Source of the DNA: Microplitis mediator
Lineage: Eukaryota; Arthropoda; Insecta; Hymenoptera; Braconidae
Assembly: GCF_029852145.1 (NCBI RefSeq)
Contig: NC_079973.1
Location: forward strand, 17,812,422-17,876,421
DNA length: 64,000 bases
Reading direction: 5' to 3'
Both the position numbers and the translations under genes were made by a program. The notes beneath the pieces were generated by a model. The model worked only from the letters and a program-made list of their open reading frames with translations. It did not search any database and was not told the origin of the DNA. This document shows, in pieces, positions 11,790 through 22,530 of this stretch. Within the stretch, counting starts at the first letter, position 1, and every line of letters begins with the position of its first letter.

Positions 11790-12175
11790 CGGGAACCCCT
11801 TACAACGACTAATCGTTCAGGGTCCTCAGACGGACTTCCCTCAGCTAATAACCGAACTTAGAACATTCCAGTCCTATAGAATCCTGAGAATCCCTTGAAC
11901 AACGTTACCACCGAGATCGTTCAGAGCCCTCAGCCAGACTTCTTTCAGAATCTCGGGAACTCTTCAACAACGTCTACAGTGTGGTTATTCAGGGTCCACT
12001 GTCAGACCTCCTAAGGACTATACCAGTCTTTCGCAGTCGTTCAGACATCTTCAATTTTATCAGTTTGCAAGATATCCTAGACTTACTAATTGACTACAGA
12101 ATCCCGGGAACCCTTTACAACGTCTACACTGAGATCGTTTAGGGCCCCAGCCGGACTTCTCTTTTATTTTTCTTA
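11790..12175. repeat. Degenerate repeats of about 90-100 bp inside the LTR element
   Basis: Four diverged copies contain blocks like AATCCCGGGAACCC, ACAACGTCTAC and GTTCAGGGTCC. They are noncoding and lie between the polypurine side and the pol remnant. Role unknown. Confidence 0.6.
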
Positions 12176-12177
12176 TT

Positions 12178-12309
12178 GATCACAGTACGGTGCAAGACGG
12201 TTTCCATGCACGATTTTATATTTTCCGTTGGGAATTTTTCTGATTTTATAAACTACGTTATTTAGCCTATTTTCAATTTCATAAGGACCCTCTCAATCGC
12301 ATTGAAGTA
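12178..12309 (-). pseudogene. Gypsy pol C-terminal remnant (integrase end)
   Basis: The minus-strand translation gives GPYEIENRLNNVVYKI and, after a short gap, KIVHGNRLAPY. These match the typical C-terminal end of gypsy-group integrase. A TGA stands where a Trp is expected just before GPYEI. This is the only recognisable coding trace of the element; protease, RT and RNase H are missing. Confidence 0.7.
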
Positions 12310-12659
12310 AATAAATTTTTTAATTATTTCCGTTAGTATCGACTTTTCTTTTTTTTTTAAATTTAACTCAAGATAATAATCTCAGCAGTTTCATAAAACT
12401 TTCCTATTTATCCGTATAAAACTCATTCATTGACTTGATAAAATGCTTGAGGTATTATATAGCCCAGATAAAAATCTTCAAATATTATTATCTATATAAA
12501 GTCGTTTATCTATCGTTCTACATCGTAGAATCATCAAATGTACCCGGTTTATTAATCATGTCAATCGATTACAAAACAAAAGAGCGGTTAGATGTCACGA
12601 TATATTTAGCTAATTTGTACTTTTTTTTTTTTAATTTTATCTAGCTATAATTATTATTA

Positions 12660-13380
12660 AATAATGATACATCACCAAATTTATCCTTTCTGAATTTCGA
12701 GTTGTCCATCAATTCAACTTCAACTCCTCAATTGATGCTAATAAAATATTCTTCCGGCTCCACTGTTTTGTTAAAAAAAAAAATAATAAGACTACCCGGC
12801 ATTTAATATTTTGATCACTATTATTTTATATTTTTATCACACACGTAATTACTCATACCCGCACTTTAACACAAATTAATAGAAATATTTTCACAACACT
12901 AATTTATTAATCACGAATTTTTTTTATATATATAGTACATCACACAAATAAATTCTAATACGCATTTTGACACCGATTAAGAAAAATATTTTCAAAAATT
13001 TTAATTAATTCATCACCGTATTTATTTATATTACTACGCGAACTTTAAGACTATAACACACATCCACAGAACTTTTTTTTTTTTTAATTCATCACCGAAT
13101 TTACTTATTTTACTACACGCACTTTAATATAATAACACATATTCACAAAACTTATTTAATTCGTCACTAATTTTATTTAAATTCACACGCGCACTTTATC
13201 ACAAATTTAAAAAAATATGTTTTCACTAAACTCGTTTAATTGATCACTGAATTTACGTATTTTTTTTAAATATCAAAAACACGATCGTTTCAAACTTTTG
13301 CCTTTCCCGTCGCGTCGCAATATTTTGACAGCTATTCTTATTTTATATTTGTAAATACACACAAAGGTAACGCGCACTTC
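12660..13380. repeat. AT-rich diverged tandem repeats in the LTR element leader
   Basis: About six imperfect units of roughly 90-120 bp share blocks such as CACGCACTTTAA, AATTCATCACCGAATTTA and TATTCACAAAACT. They lie just downstream of the primer binding site in element sense, in a long noncoding leader. Confidence 0.6.
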
Positions 13381-13391
13381 TGACACCAAAT

Positions 13392-13649
13392 TGTAGTGAT
13401 TGGTATCTTAAATTAATATCACTTATACACTACAATGATAACACACTTGTATTAGAAATAACAACACCACAATTAACAGCAGTAAAAGAAAGCAAGAGCA
13501 ATATATAGTTTATTGAAATACAATGTTTGCTGTTAAACTGTCAATATAAGACTGAATGACTTTTGTCGCTTATCTATAAAAACAAGAGAAGAAGGCATTT
13601 GTTTTCTAGCTATTCAAATATTTAAAAGATCAGTTTCACATTCGTTACA
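13392..13649 (-). repeat. 5' LTR of the gypsy-type element
   Basis: Partner of 10580-10837. In element sense it is followed directly by the TGGTGTCAGAAG primer-binding-type sequence at 13391-13378. Confidence 0.85.
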
Positions 13650-13689
13650 ATATATATATATATATATATACCTGGTATAGATAATATAT

Positions 13690-13927
13690 TATATTTGGTA
13701 TAACCAGTGGTCTTCCCCATGGACAATTCGGGATATCCATCCCAGTTCGGGCTCTCTATATTTTTCTTGGGAATAGTTCTTTATTCTATTCGATTTCTCT
13801 GAAGAGCATTAAAAAGTATTAAAATTTCTAAATATGAATTCTTCTTAATTCTATTTAATTCTCTAAAGAGAATTAAAAAGGATTCAATTCATTTTTAATC
13901 CTCTTTAATTCTCTTTTTTAACCAGGG
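13690..13927. repeat. SINE-like scrap and right subterminal repeats of element B
   Basis: At about 13735-13770 the sequence CATCCCAGTTCGGGCTCTCTATATTTT resembles in part the tail of the tRNA-like repeat at 53840-53875. From about 13790 to 13927 GAATTAAAAAG-type motifs lead to the B terminus. Confidence 0.5.
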
Positions 13928-14237
13928 ATGAGCAGATATAACTATATATACTTGTATATGCTTGGATATAAGCATATCTTCATGGATATCAATTTTTATA
14001 TCTGCTTATGTATAGTTGGATCTGATTAGATATACTTATATATGCTTGGATATGCATATATCTACTTGGATATCAATCTTAATACATCTCTCTATCTGCT
14101 TATATATAATTAGATCTGAGCAGATATAATTATATATGCTCACATCTAGTAAGATCAAATATTTGGATGTATTTGGATATAAACAGATATAACGAGATCC
14201 AGATATATCTGGTTGGATCCAAACGTTTTTTATCGGG

Positions 14238-14478
14238 GCTACAATGTAAAAAATGCCAAAGAGTAGGACACACAAGTTCTACATGCGAAATGGAGTACAG
14301 ATGTGTCAAATGTGGTACCAACCACCCCAAAGGCGAGTGCAAAATAAACCCTGAACTAGGAAGAGAAGAACTTAAATGTGCGAAGTGCAATGCTAAAGGG
14401 CATTCTGCATCGTATACGGGATGTCCATACCTCAAATATGCTAACAACCAAAGAAAAGAACAAGTAAGTCAGAGATAA
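14238..14478 (+). pseudogene. Jockey gag C-terminal zinc knuckles
   Basis: Three CCHC-type knuckles follow each other: CKKCQRVGHTSSTC, CVKCGTNHPKGEC and CAKCNAKGHSASYTGC. This spacing is typical of Jockey-clade gag proteins, where the knuckles bind the element RNA. The frame is open to the stop at 14476. An ATG at 14167 lies in element A and is not the true start; the real N-terminal half is at 5464-6372. Confidence 0.8.
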
Positions 14479-14599
14479 AAGGTAAGAACACAAAAAATAA
14501 ACATGTTAAATAGAGGACTACAACCAAATGTGTCTTATTGCCAGACACTGGGAGCAGTAACAGCCTACTTAAAAACGTTAACATCACACAAACTAATAA

Positions 14600-14773
14600 T
14601 AATAATTTTAAGTTTTATTTTATTTTATTTGATTTTTTTTTTTTTTATTTTATTTTACAATAATAAGTTGCTGAGGAAGTCATAAATAAATGACGAAACG
14701 TTCAATTTATTTAAAGTAATTCATTTATTTCTTGGTCCTATTTCCTACGAATTCAATAGTTAATAATTTTAAG
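14600..14773 (+). mobile_element. Short retroposon insert with 13-bp target duplication
   Basis: The 13-mer TAATAATTTTAAG occurs at 14600-14612 and 14761-14773. Between them lies 148 bp with a T-rich start and the GAGGAAGTCATAAATAAATG-ACGAAACG block, a sequence type found near the 3' ends of insect LINEs and SINEs. The exact direct repeats support target-primed insertion. A related fragment lies at 33290-33410. Confidence 0.7.
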
Positions 14774-14924
14774 GTTCACAACCAACAGCATCAACAACAC
14801 AACACCCAAAATAGCAATCATCCAAGAATACAAGATTCATTAAACGATGCCCCAGCCTCGGCCAACTCACTGAGACAAGAACTGACAGCAACAACGCTGC
14901 AATAACTACTACATCGTTAGTATA

Positions 14925-15576
14925 TATGCTCCACCATATAATAAACTAGCTTTCTTCAATGAACTAAAAATATTATGCTCCAAATTAGAACTAAATAAAG
15001 ACAACAACTCCTACTTAATAGCAGGAGACCTAAATGCCAAAAGAACTGATTGGGGAGACACTACGAACAACGAGAGAGGTAAAATACCTTATCAAGTGGG
15101 AAGAGGACCTGGCTCCAATTTACCGGGCAAAAATCTACAGTACCAGTGAACCATCCTACACACCCAGTCAAGCATATCTTGACTGCTGTATTACTGACCA
15201 ACAGCTATTGAATTCGAAAAACAATAAAATAAACACAGTAGACTATGACAGTGGACATAGAACTTTGGTATTCAGTGTTCAAACTACAGTTCATACTAAC
15301 GTAAGCAATAGGCATATCTACAATTACAAAGCAACCAAATGGCATAAGTTTACGGCAACTCTCGACAAAAATTACAACTTAGACATCCCTGAAAACCAGA
15401 ATTTAACCATAGAGGAAATAGACTCCGGCATAGACAGTATTACTCAATCAATAACAACAACTATTAAAAGTACGGTACCACAATATAAAAAAGTGGACAG
15501 TGTTCATAAATATCTGAATGCTAGAATAAGAAAATTACAAATAACTAAAACCCTCCTAATTACTACTCTCAAAAAT
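14925..15576 (+). pseudogene. Jockey ORF2 endonuclease fragment, frameshifted
   Basis: The first frame gives SIYAPPYNK and LIAGDLNAKRTDWGD, the conserved Jockey endonuclease strand with its D and N. Near 15070 the reading shifts, and the 15034 frame continues with YLIKWEEDLAPIYR and QAYLDCCI, the following conserved part. The N-terminal endonuclease residues cannot be found between 14774 and 14925, so part is deleted. The product would be inactive. The frame runs into the insertion at 15577. Confidence 0.75.
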
Positions 15577-16036
15577 CTGGGCGTCGGTTGACCCTGTGGG
15601 CCAGTCCCAAAACTTCCCGCTTTTTTCGAGTTGTTTCAGCTCGAATACATTGTTGTGAGTACATTTTCGAGCTCTTCGAGCTCGAAAATACTATTGTATC
15701 CCATTCTTTTCGAACAAAACCGTTTTTAGCATTTCTTTCTCCCACGATATCTCACGAACGAATCGGCCGATTTTGATGGTTGAGGCGGCAATCGACGTGT
15801 TTTATTGAGTTCTAGAGCTGATTAGATTTTGAAGTCGATCGTTCGAGTCGTTTCTGAGAAATCAATAAAAAACTTAAAAAAAAAAATTTTTTTTCCGCAA
15901 TTCAACAATATTATCGAGTCTACTTGATTAAATGATCTGAAATTTTCAGAAAAGTTGATAGCCAACAAGCTCTTTTGATTGCCGCCTTAACCATCCAAAT
16001 CGGTTCATTAGTGAAAAAGTTATAGACCGGTCACAC

Positions 16037-16067
<31 letters not shown>

Positions 16068-16230
16068 CATACATACATACAGACACTCGGACATCATTCT
16101 GAAAGTAGTCAGAATAGTTTCCCAGGACCTCAAAACGTCAACATCTAATGAAATTTCGATTTTCGCAAATCGGGGTGAAAACAATAACTTCCCAATTTTC
16201 GAAAATCGTCGATTTTCTTAGCGGGAAGTT
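15577..16230. mobile_element. Palindrome-family repeat (CTGGGCG...GGGAAGTT) in Jockey
   Basis: 654-bp insertion with AAT on both sides (15574-15576, 16231-16233); removal restores the Jockey frame as TLKNKLKK. Inside are TTCGAGCTCTTCGAGCTCG palindromes, a module with ATATCTC and GGCGGCAATCGACG, and a (CA)n/(CATA)n tract at 16035-16080. Related sequence fills 19845-21749 and 22531-23620. No coding sequence. Confidence 0.65.
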
Positions 16231-16233
16231 AAT

Positions 16234-16991
16234 AAGCTTAAAAAAAAACAAACGCTAGGAAACAAGCAACTAATACTGAAAACACAAGAAACAATCAAGC
16301 TAATTAAAATGGAACTCAAAGATGAATTCAATAAAGCCATAACTAGTTACTGGAACGGTCAACTTAAACAGATTAATTATCGGGACGCTAAAACTTTTTT
16401 TCCAAAAATAAACCGCATGCTCAGACCAAAAAAGCAAATTGAAATAGGTAACCTTGAAATTGATACTAACAGCAACCTACTGGACAGAAATGTCATCAAC
16501 CTGCACAAAACTCAAGAAATCAATGATAAATCAATATTGATAACAAATCCTGTTGACAAACTTAATGTAATAGGCCAACATTACCAAAATATCAACTCAC
16601 CAAGATATTTAAACTCGGACACACCAAAAAAATAATTGTTGATAAGACAGTGGAAGAACTTGCCAAAAAATTTGAGGCAACAAGAAATAATAAAACAACG
16701 TATACAAATTTCTCAGAGGATAATAAGACATCGCACCCGAAAATTCAAGATGACAAACAATTTAACTTCTGCAACTCATAGTCGATAGAGAAAATACTCA
16801 AAAGCTTACCGAACAAGACATCAAGCGGCCCAGATGGCCTAACAGCGATAATTCTCAAGCATATACCTTTAAAAATAACCTCAGCATTGACAATAATAAT
16901 AAATAGCGCACTCAACAACGCCTATTATCCTGAGAAGTAGAAAATTACAAAAGTTCTTCCGATTCTGAAAAAAGGGAAAAACCCGTCTAAA
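16234..16991 (+). pseudogene. Jockey ORF2, linker and N-terminal RT part
   Basis: Reading through, the protein passes ELKDEFNKAITSYWNGQL, TFFPKINRMLRPKK, then after a few stops and shifts SGPDGLTAIILK and KVLPILKKGKNPSK. These are the conserved N-terminal RT segments of Jockey ORF2. In-frame stops (for example at about 16632 and 16778) and a TAG at about 16938 in place of a Trp before KITKVLP show decay. Confidence 0.75.
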
Positions 16992-19088
16992 CCCGTATGG
17001 AAAAACCATATACTGTCGATAATATAAAAAAAAATATATGGTAAATAACTGAACATATATGGCGGCAAAATTATTAATATTGATTAATATATGATTTATC
17101 ATATGGGGCATTCCACGCCAAATCGGACGGTTTCAAAAATTGATTTTTCCGATTTCCTGAATTTTTCTGTATTTTTTAGTACCCCTCAAAAGAGGCTTCC
17201 TGGTAAATTTTGAGATTTTTTTGATCAATGGTTCAAAAAATATTAAATTTTCAAAAAAACCGCTCTTTTTATGGTTTTTTGATCATCACTTTCGTAATAA
17301 TGGTCGAAATTCAATGGTTTTTTTTTCAAAATTTTCGTTTTTATATGGCCTTTATAACAAAAAATACAAAACAATAATGCTAAGACCATTACAGGAGCTC
17401 AAAAATTCCATATAATTCTTCGAAAAAGCGACGGAGCTATATTTGCTACTGAGTACTCTAGTTTATAAAACAATCGGTAATGTAAAATTTTCGAAAGAAC
17501 ACGAAAATAATTAAAAACGTTTGTAATACAGTTTCGTAGCTTTTTCGAAGAATTATATGGAATTTTGAGCTCCTGTAATGGTCTTAGCATTATTGTATAG
17601 CAAATCTAATGTTTGTTTTGCTTCGAAATAGTTGCTTCTTAATAAATAAAAACATTTATTATAACTGCTTATAAATAGCATTAACTTTTACTTACTGCTT
17701 TCAAATCCCTACTCAGAACAAAAAAATATCGAAATCAATTAATAATATGCAAGAAAAACAAGTGTACAATGTCAAAAATCGGTATTGATAATAATTTATA
17801 GCGAAAAAAACATTTTTTCAATTTTCAAAAATCTAAATAAAATAGTAATTATGGAAGGCCCACTACCGGACCGGGCTTAAAAGTTGCAAAATGGATAGAA
17901 GTTTAAGATAGAAAATTTAAAGAAAATCAAAGGATACATCTTTTTTTAAAAACACGGTTGAAAACTTAAAATTCAAATATCTCGATTAAAAACATTTCGT
18001 ATATTTGTTTTGTATTTTTTTTTATAAAGGCCATATAAAAACGAAAATTTTGAAAAAAAAACCATTGAATTTCGACCATTATTATGAAAGTGATGATCAA
18101 AAAACCATAAAAAGAGCGGTTTTTTTGAAAATTTAATATTTTTTGAACCATTGATCAAAAAAATCTCAAAATTTACCAGGAAGCCTCTTTTGAGGGGTAA
18201 TAAAAAATACAGAAAAATTAAGGAAATCGGAAAAATCAATTTTTGAAACCGTCCGATTTGGCGTGGAATGCCCCATATATAATAATTTATACGTTTAATA
18301 TTATAATAATCCATATCATTTATAATATATGTGATTATATACATGTGATATTGTATCAAAAATTATATGTCCGCTTTATATATTAATTTATAACGTGAAA
18401 TATATGTTTCATCTTATAAATTAATTTATAATTTCAATATTATTATCAACCATATAATTTATAATATATGTAATTGTATACATATGATATTACATCTCAA
18501 AATATATTCTCGTTTTATACATAAACTTATAATTTCAAAATTATAATAATTTCGATATAATTTTTCATAAATAATTTAAAAAAATACACTCATACCAAAA
18601 ATTAAAGGAACAAAAAAATTTTAGAAATTTTTTTAGTGATTTTTGCAAGACTGTAACTTCATGAAAAATAATCGTATCGAGATTTAAAAAAAGTATTTTA
18701 TAGCTTGAAATCTCTAGTTTTATATTTGTGCAAATATATATAAATATATATTTATAAAAATATATATTTACATACATTTATACAAATATATGTGAACATA
18801 TATTTATACAATTATATATTTACATGTATAAATTTTATATGTCAGTCATATAATTAAACCATATATCTTATCATATAACTTAAGGTATAGTATAAAATAT
18901 TATAAGCAATATTTATAAGTTAGCATATAAAAAAATACATTACCGATATATATGTTGCAAATTATAAAATCATATAATATTTCGGCAAAATTTTGTATAT
19001 GGCTCCATATATGACTTCTTATAATTCCATATAATTTATCATATATTTTGAATTATACTGAAGCTCATGTATTGCTTTTTCATACGGG
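16992..19088. mobile_element. Element H: CCCGTATG-ended array transposon in Jockey RT
   Basis: Left end CCCGTATGGAAAAACCATA, right end TTGCTTTTTCATACGGG, with AA on both sides (16990-16991, 19089-19090). Removing the element with one AA restores SKPESYRPIS in the Jockey RT, so the 2-bp duplication is certain. The subterminal parts are dense ATATATTTATA / TATAATT motifs. A foldback (17105-18274) sits inside. Confidence 0.8.
17105..18274. repeat. Foldback element, ends GGGGCATTCCACGCC
   Basis: The left end GGGGCATTCCACGCCAAATC is mirrored at 18255-18274. The arms are about 260-320 bp, with blocks such as CCGCTCTTTTTATGG repeated in inverse. A second inverted repeat (about 17371-17600, GAGCTCAAAA...) lies inside the left arm. 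It is flanked by ATAT on both sides. Ends of this kind are common among insect foldback MITEs as far as I know; no protein is encoded. Confidence 0.8.
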
Positions 19089-19090
19089 AA

Positions 19091-19504
19091 CCAGAAAGCT
19101 ACAGGCCCATTAGCCTTACGTCAAACTTAAGCAAGGTCCATGAAGCAGTCATAAACACAATGACAAATAAAATATCCGAAGACAACAAACTAATACCGGA
19201 TCATCAATATGGGTTCAGAAAAAACCACTCCACTATCCATGCGGCGCACAAGGTACTGAACGACATACTACAAGGGTTCCACCAAAACGAAATAACAGCA
19301 GCAGTTCTCATAGACCTTGAAAAAGCATTTGACTCAGTCTGGTTGAATGGATTAATATTCGTACTCATAAAAATGGACATAGATCCATGGTTAATCCTGA
19401 TAATATATAAGATGATTAATAATAAAAAATTCCGGACGTGGGATGGCATTCGCGTATCAATACTCACATTCTCAATCCTCGAAGGGCTACAGCAGGGAAC
19501 TTAA
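19091..19504 (+). pseudogene. Jockey ORF2, central RT fragment
   Basis: Open frame with SYRPISLTSNLSKVHEAV, HQYGFRKNHSTIHA, AVLIDLEKAFDSVW (motif A with the catalytic Asp) and LEGLQQGT (start of motif B). It stops abruptly at 19504 in unrelated AT-rich DNA. Motif C and the thumb are absent from the window. It has no own start codon; it is the continuation of 16234-16991 across element H. Confidence 0.8.
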
Positions 19505-19840
19505 ATTATTTAATCACTACACTAGAAAAATATTGATGCTAATTGGAGTAAACGTTGAGCAAGATATACACTAGAGTGCTTCATTTTAGAGCCAGATTTT
19601 TCTTTTTCAAGTGCATGTGGAAAAAACCATAGATCAACACAAAAAAAAAATTTTCACGCAAGAAAAAAAAATCTATGTCGATTACAGACCTAGCTCATTG
19701 AAAAATTCGATTTTCCCATTTAAATAACATGGGAAAACTTTTTTTTTAGCTTTAAGTATTTTTAACCTCGTTAAAAAATCAATAGATCAAATAGCTTAAT
19801 ACATATTTTTGTAGAAAATTAAACGCTCTACAAAAAATCG
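19505..19840. other. AT-rich junction with partial foldback ends
   Basis: Contains CACTAGAAAAATATTG after a TA (about 19524) and, at about 19570, CACTAGAGTGCTTC, both like ends of the foldback families seen further on but without partners. The block at 19745-19800 (TTTAACCTCGTTAAAAAATC) is repeated inverted at 22478-22530. Confidence 0.45.
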
Positions 19841-19844
19841 GTCT

Positions 19845-21749
19845 GTCAGGTGACCCTGCGGGCCAGCCCCAAAACTTCCCGCTGTTTTCGAGCTCAAGAA
19901 CCTCGAAAACATTATTGTGAATACATTTTCGAGCTCTTCGAGCTCGAAAATACGTTTGTATGCTGTTGTTTTCGAGAAAAAACGTGTTTCACCATTTTTT
20001 CTCCAACGATATCTCTCAAAAGAATAAACCGATTGAGACGGTTGAGGTGGCAATCGACGCGTTATATCAAGTTCTAAAGCTGATCAAGTTTTGAATTCGA
20101 TTTATCGAGTCGTTTTTGAGATATTTCAGAAAAAATAAAAAAAATTTTTTAACTTCCCGCTGAGAAAATCGACGATTTTCAAAAAATTCGGGAAGTTATT
20201 GGTTTCACCCCGATTTTCAAAAACCGGGTTTTTTCCATATGTCGACATTTGAAGGTGCTAGGATGCTCTTCTGACATTTTCAGAGCGATGTCTGTATGTA
20301 TGGATGTATGTATGTGTGTGTGTGTGTGTGAGTGTGTGTGTGTGTGTGTGTGGATGTAAACCTCTCATATCTTTTTAATGAATGAACCGATTTAGATGGT
20401 TCTTGCGGCATTCGAAAGATATTTTCTGAACTTAGATTTTCAAAAAAATTTTAGACCATTTAGTCAAATAAACTCTGAGATATTTGAGAAATACGAAAAA
20501 AAAAAAAAATTTTTTTTCGTTTTTTCTGGATATTGTGAAAACTGTTGGATCGATCAATTCCAAAATCTAATCAGCTCTAGAACTCGATAGAAGCTTTCAA
20601 TTGCCACCAAGAACGTCTCAATCTGATAATCCGTTCAAAAGATATCGTCGACGAAAGAAACAGTAGGAAACGGTTTTTTGCAAATATCGTCGAAACGACG
20701 AAACCCATCATTCCCAAAATTTTATCAGCTCAAAACCCCAATAAAACACGTCGATTGCCACCTCAACCGTCTTAATCGGTCAATTCGTTTACGAGATATC
20801 GTTGATTAAAAAAATAGTGAAAAACGTTTTTTTCCAGATATCTACAGAAAAATTGAATCATTCGACTTCAAAATCTAATCAGCTCTAGAACTCAATAAAA
20901 CGCGTCGATTGCCGCCTCAACCATCAAAATCGGTTCATTCGTTCGTGAGATATCATGGGCAAAAGAAATGCCAAAAAACGGTTTTTTGCGAATATCTTTG
21001 AAACGACTCAACCAAACAATTTCAAAATTTGATCAGCTCTAGAACTCAATAAAACGCGTCGATTGCCGCCTCAACCATCAAAATCGGCCGATTCGTTCGT
21101 GAGATATCGTGGGAGAAAGAAATGCTAAAAACGGTTTTGTTCGAAAAGAATGGGATACAATAGTATTTTCGAGCTCGAAGAGCTCGAAAATGTACTCACA
21201 ACAATGTATTCGAGCTGAAACAACTCGAAAAAAGCGGGAAGTTTTGGGGCTGACCCGCAGGGTTAACCGATAGACCGATTTTTTTTAATTCTTTCGACAA
21301 CGGTTTCTCTTGAACGAGTGAACCGATTTTGATGGTTGAGGTGGCATTCGACGCAGCTTATGAAGCTCTAGAGTCCAGTCCATTTTGGAATCAATCCATA
21401 GAGCACATTAAAAGTTATCCAAAAAAAACATTTTTGAAAAAATTTTATTTTTGGAATATCTCTGAACGAGCCCTACCGATCAAGCTCAATTTTCTCACAG
21501 CTTCAGGATATTGACACGCCGCGTCGAATAACCCCTTAAAGTTCAAAATCGGTTCATCCGTTCAAAAGATACAGGTATTTACATACGTACGTACATACAT
21601 ACACTCGGACATCATCGTGAAGTTAGTCAGAATAGCTTCCTAGGACCTCAAAACGTCGACATCTGGTGAAAATTCAATTTTCGTAAATCGGACCATAACC
21701 AATAACTCCCCGAATTTTTGAAAATTTACAATTTTCTTAGCGGAAAGTT
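19845..21749. repeat. Composite palindrome of the AACTTCCCGC family
   Basis: GACCCTGCGGGCCAGCCCC near 19852 is mirrored near 21255. A second inverted pair, AACTTCCCGCTGAGAAAATC at 20154 and its complement ending at 21749, overlaps it. Inside, a block of about 100 bp (CAATCGACGCGTTTTATTGAG, TCTAGAGCTGATTAGATTTT, CGATATCTC) recurs at least six times in both orientations. Short TG/GTAT microsatellites lie at about 20290-20350 and 21570-21605. Noncoding. Confidence 0.7.
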
Positions 21750-22229
21750 AAAAAGGTCTCTTATCATTTTCCGATAAATCCATCTGTTTCAAAGTTATTA
21801 GAGCTCAAAGTAAAGTTGGAGATCGTTTTACTTTTCCGGTGAAACTATTCGACTTATCACACAATGTTATAGGACCTTTTTTGTTGCCAATTTTATTTTC
21901 TACAAATTATTAACAGTAAAGTTTTTTCAAATTCCGCATTGTTTTCTAGTTATTTTCATTTTAATTTCAAGCTCTTGAAAAAGTGGTTCTGATTGATTTC
22001 AAGAGCTCGACATTGAAATGAAAATAACTAGAAAACAATGCGGAATTTAAAAAAACTTTACTGATAATAATTTGTAGAGAATAAAATTGGCAACATAAAA
22101 GTCCCTTTAACATTTTGTGATAAGTCGAATAGTTTCACCGGAAAAGTAAAACGATCTCCAACTTTACTTTGAGCTCTAATAACTTTGAAACAGATAGATT
22201 TATCGGAAAATGATAAGTGACCTTTTTTG
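21750..22229. repeat. Palindrome of about 480 bp
   Basis: The left arm (CTTATCATTTTCCGATAAAT..., GTTTTACTTTTCCGG..., CTAGTTATTTTCATTT...) is repeated inverted in the right arm almost base for base, with the axis near 21990. A diverged single arm of the same family is at 28545-28830. Confidence 0.8.
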
Positions 22230-22264
22230 TAGAGTGTTGAATTTTCTACCATAGCATATTACAC

Positions 22265-22375
22265 ACGTAGGGAAGTAAAGCAAGAAATGTCTCAGATCAC
22301 ATGTAATTGTTGGCCGAGGTGAAGCCGAGGTCAACAAACATGTGATCTAAGGTTTTCTTATTTACTTCCCGAGGA
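22265..22375. repeat. Hairpin repeat with GGGAAGTAA / TTACTTCCC ends
   Basis: GGGAAGTAAAGCAAG and CTTATTTACTTCCC, with GATCACATGT / ACATGTGATC inside, form an imperfect hairpin of about 110 bp. GC-richer sequence follows to about 22470. It is not recognised as any gene. Confidence 0.6.
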
Positions 22376-22530
22376 GTGAATACTATTTTTCTCCTCGACG
22401 GAGGTGGAAAGCGGCTACTTCGTTTTGCATAGCGGGACGAAAGTTGACGTCTTTCACCCGAAGGTGAGAAAAATATGTATTAATCTATTGATTTTTTAAC
22501 GAGGTTAAAAATACTTAAAGCTAAAAAAAA

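Larger units (their letters stand above)
10580..13649 (-). mobile_element. Gypsy-type LTR element, internally deleted (minus strand)
   Basis: Two 258-bp direct repeats (10580-10837 and 13392-13649) begin TG and end CA and differ at only a few positions, so insertion is fairly recent. ATAT occurs at both flanks, consistent with a 4-bp duplication in TA-rich DNA. Next to the 13392 LTR the minus strand reads TTTGGTGTCAGAAG, a primer-binding-site type seen in insect gypsy-group elements. Next to the other LTR the minus strand has a GAGAAGGGGG purine tract. The interior is only 2.55 kb and holds just a trace of pol. This is probably a non-autonomous derivative. Confidence 0.85.
7388..13927. mobile_element. 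Element B: CCCTGG-ended array transposon nested in A
   Basis: Left end CCCTGGTTAAAAAAATG, right end TTTTTTAACCAGGG; the terminal inverted repeats run into GAATTAAAAAG motifs. The interior is a long tandem array (7400-8930 and 9887-10120) interrupted by MITE C, followed by an unassigned GC-richer piece (10320-10579) and a gypsy-type element. The sequences flanking B are A-type subterminal repeats, which proves B went into A. The target duplication is not clean (TG before, ATG after). Confidence 0.7.
6375..14237. mobile_element. Element A: CCC-type array transposon inserted in Jockey gag
   Basis: The left end reads CCGGATAAAAAATG and the right end ends CGTTTTTTATCGGG, giving inverted repeats of about 25 bp with few mismatches, flanked by the duplicated dinucleotide GC (6373-6374, 14238-14239). 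Removing it with one GC copy rejoins the Jockey gag in frame. Both ends (6375-7387 and 13928-14237) are filled with variants of a short motif such as ATATCTGCTTGGATATA in both orientations. It carries no gene of its own; element B sits inside it. Superfamily unknown. The subterminal arrays and 2-bp duplication recall CACTA-like elements (inference). Confidence 0.75.
5166..19504 (+). mobile_element. Jockey-clade LINE remnant, split by several insertions
   Basis: Pieces in the right order and orientation: GC-rich 5' UTR (about 5190-5463), gag N-terminus (5464-6372), gag zinc knuckles (14238-14478), endonuclease (about 14925-15576), RT N-terminal part (16234-16991) and RT core (19091-19500). Insertions in between can be removed to restore the protein: at the gag break the codons join as KTKM then LQCKKC; at 15576/16234 as TLKNKLKK; at 16991/19091 as SKPESY. 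Frameshifts and stops in gag, endonuclease and RT show the copy is dead. The RT stops just after the LQQGT of motif B; the 3' half, including the FADD box, is not in this window. Confidence 0.85.

Noticed and set aside
14130..14447. Minus-strand open frame opposite the zinc-knuckle segment
   Set aside because: Antisense shadow of Jockey gag; the plus strand carries the CCHC pattern.
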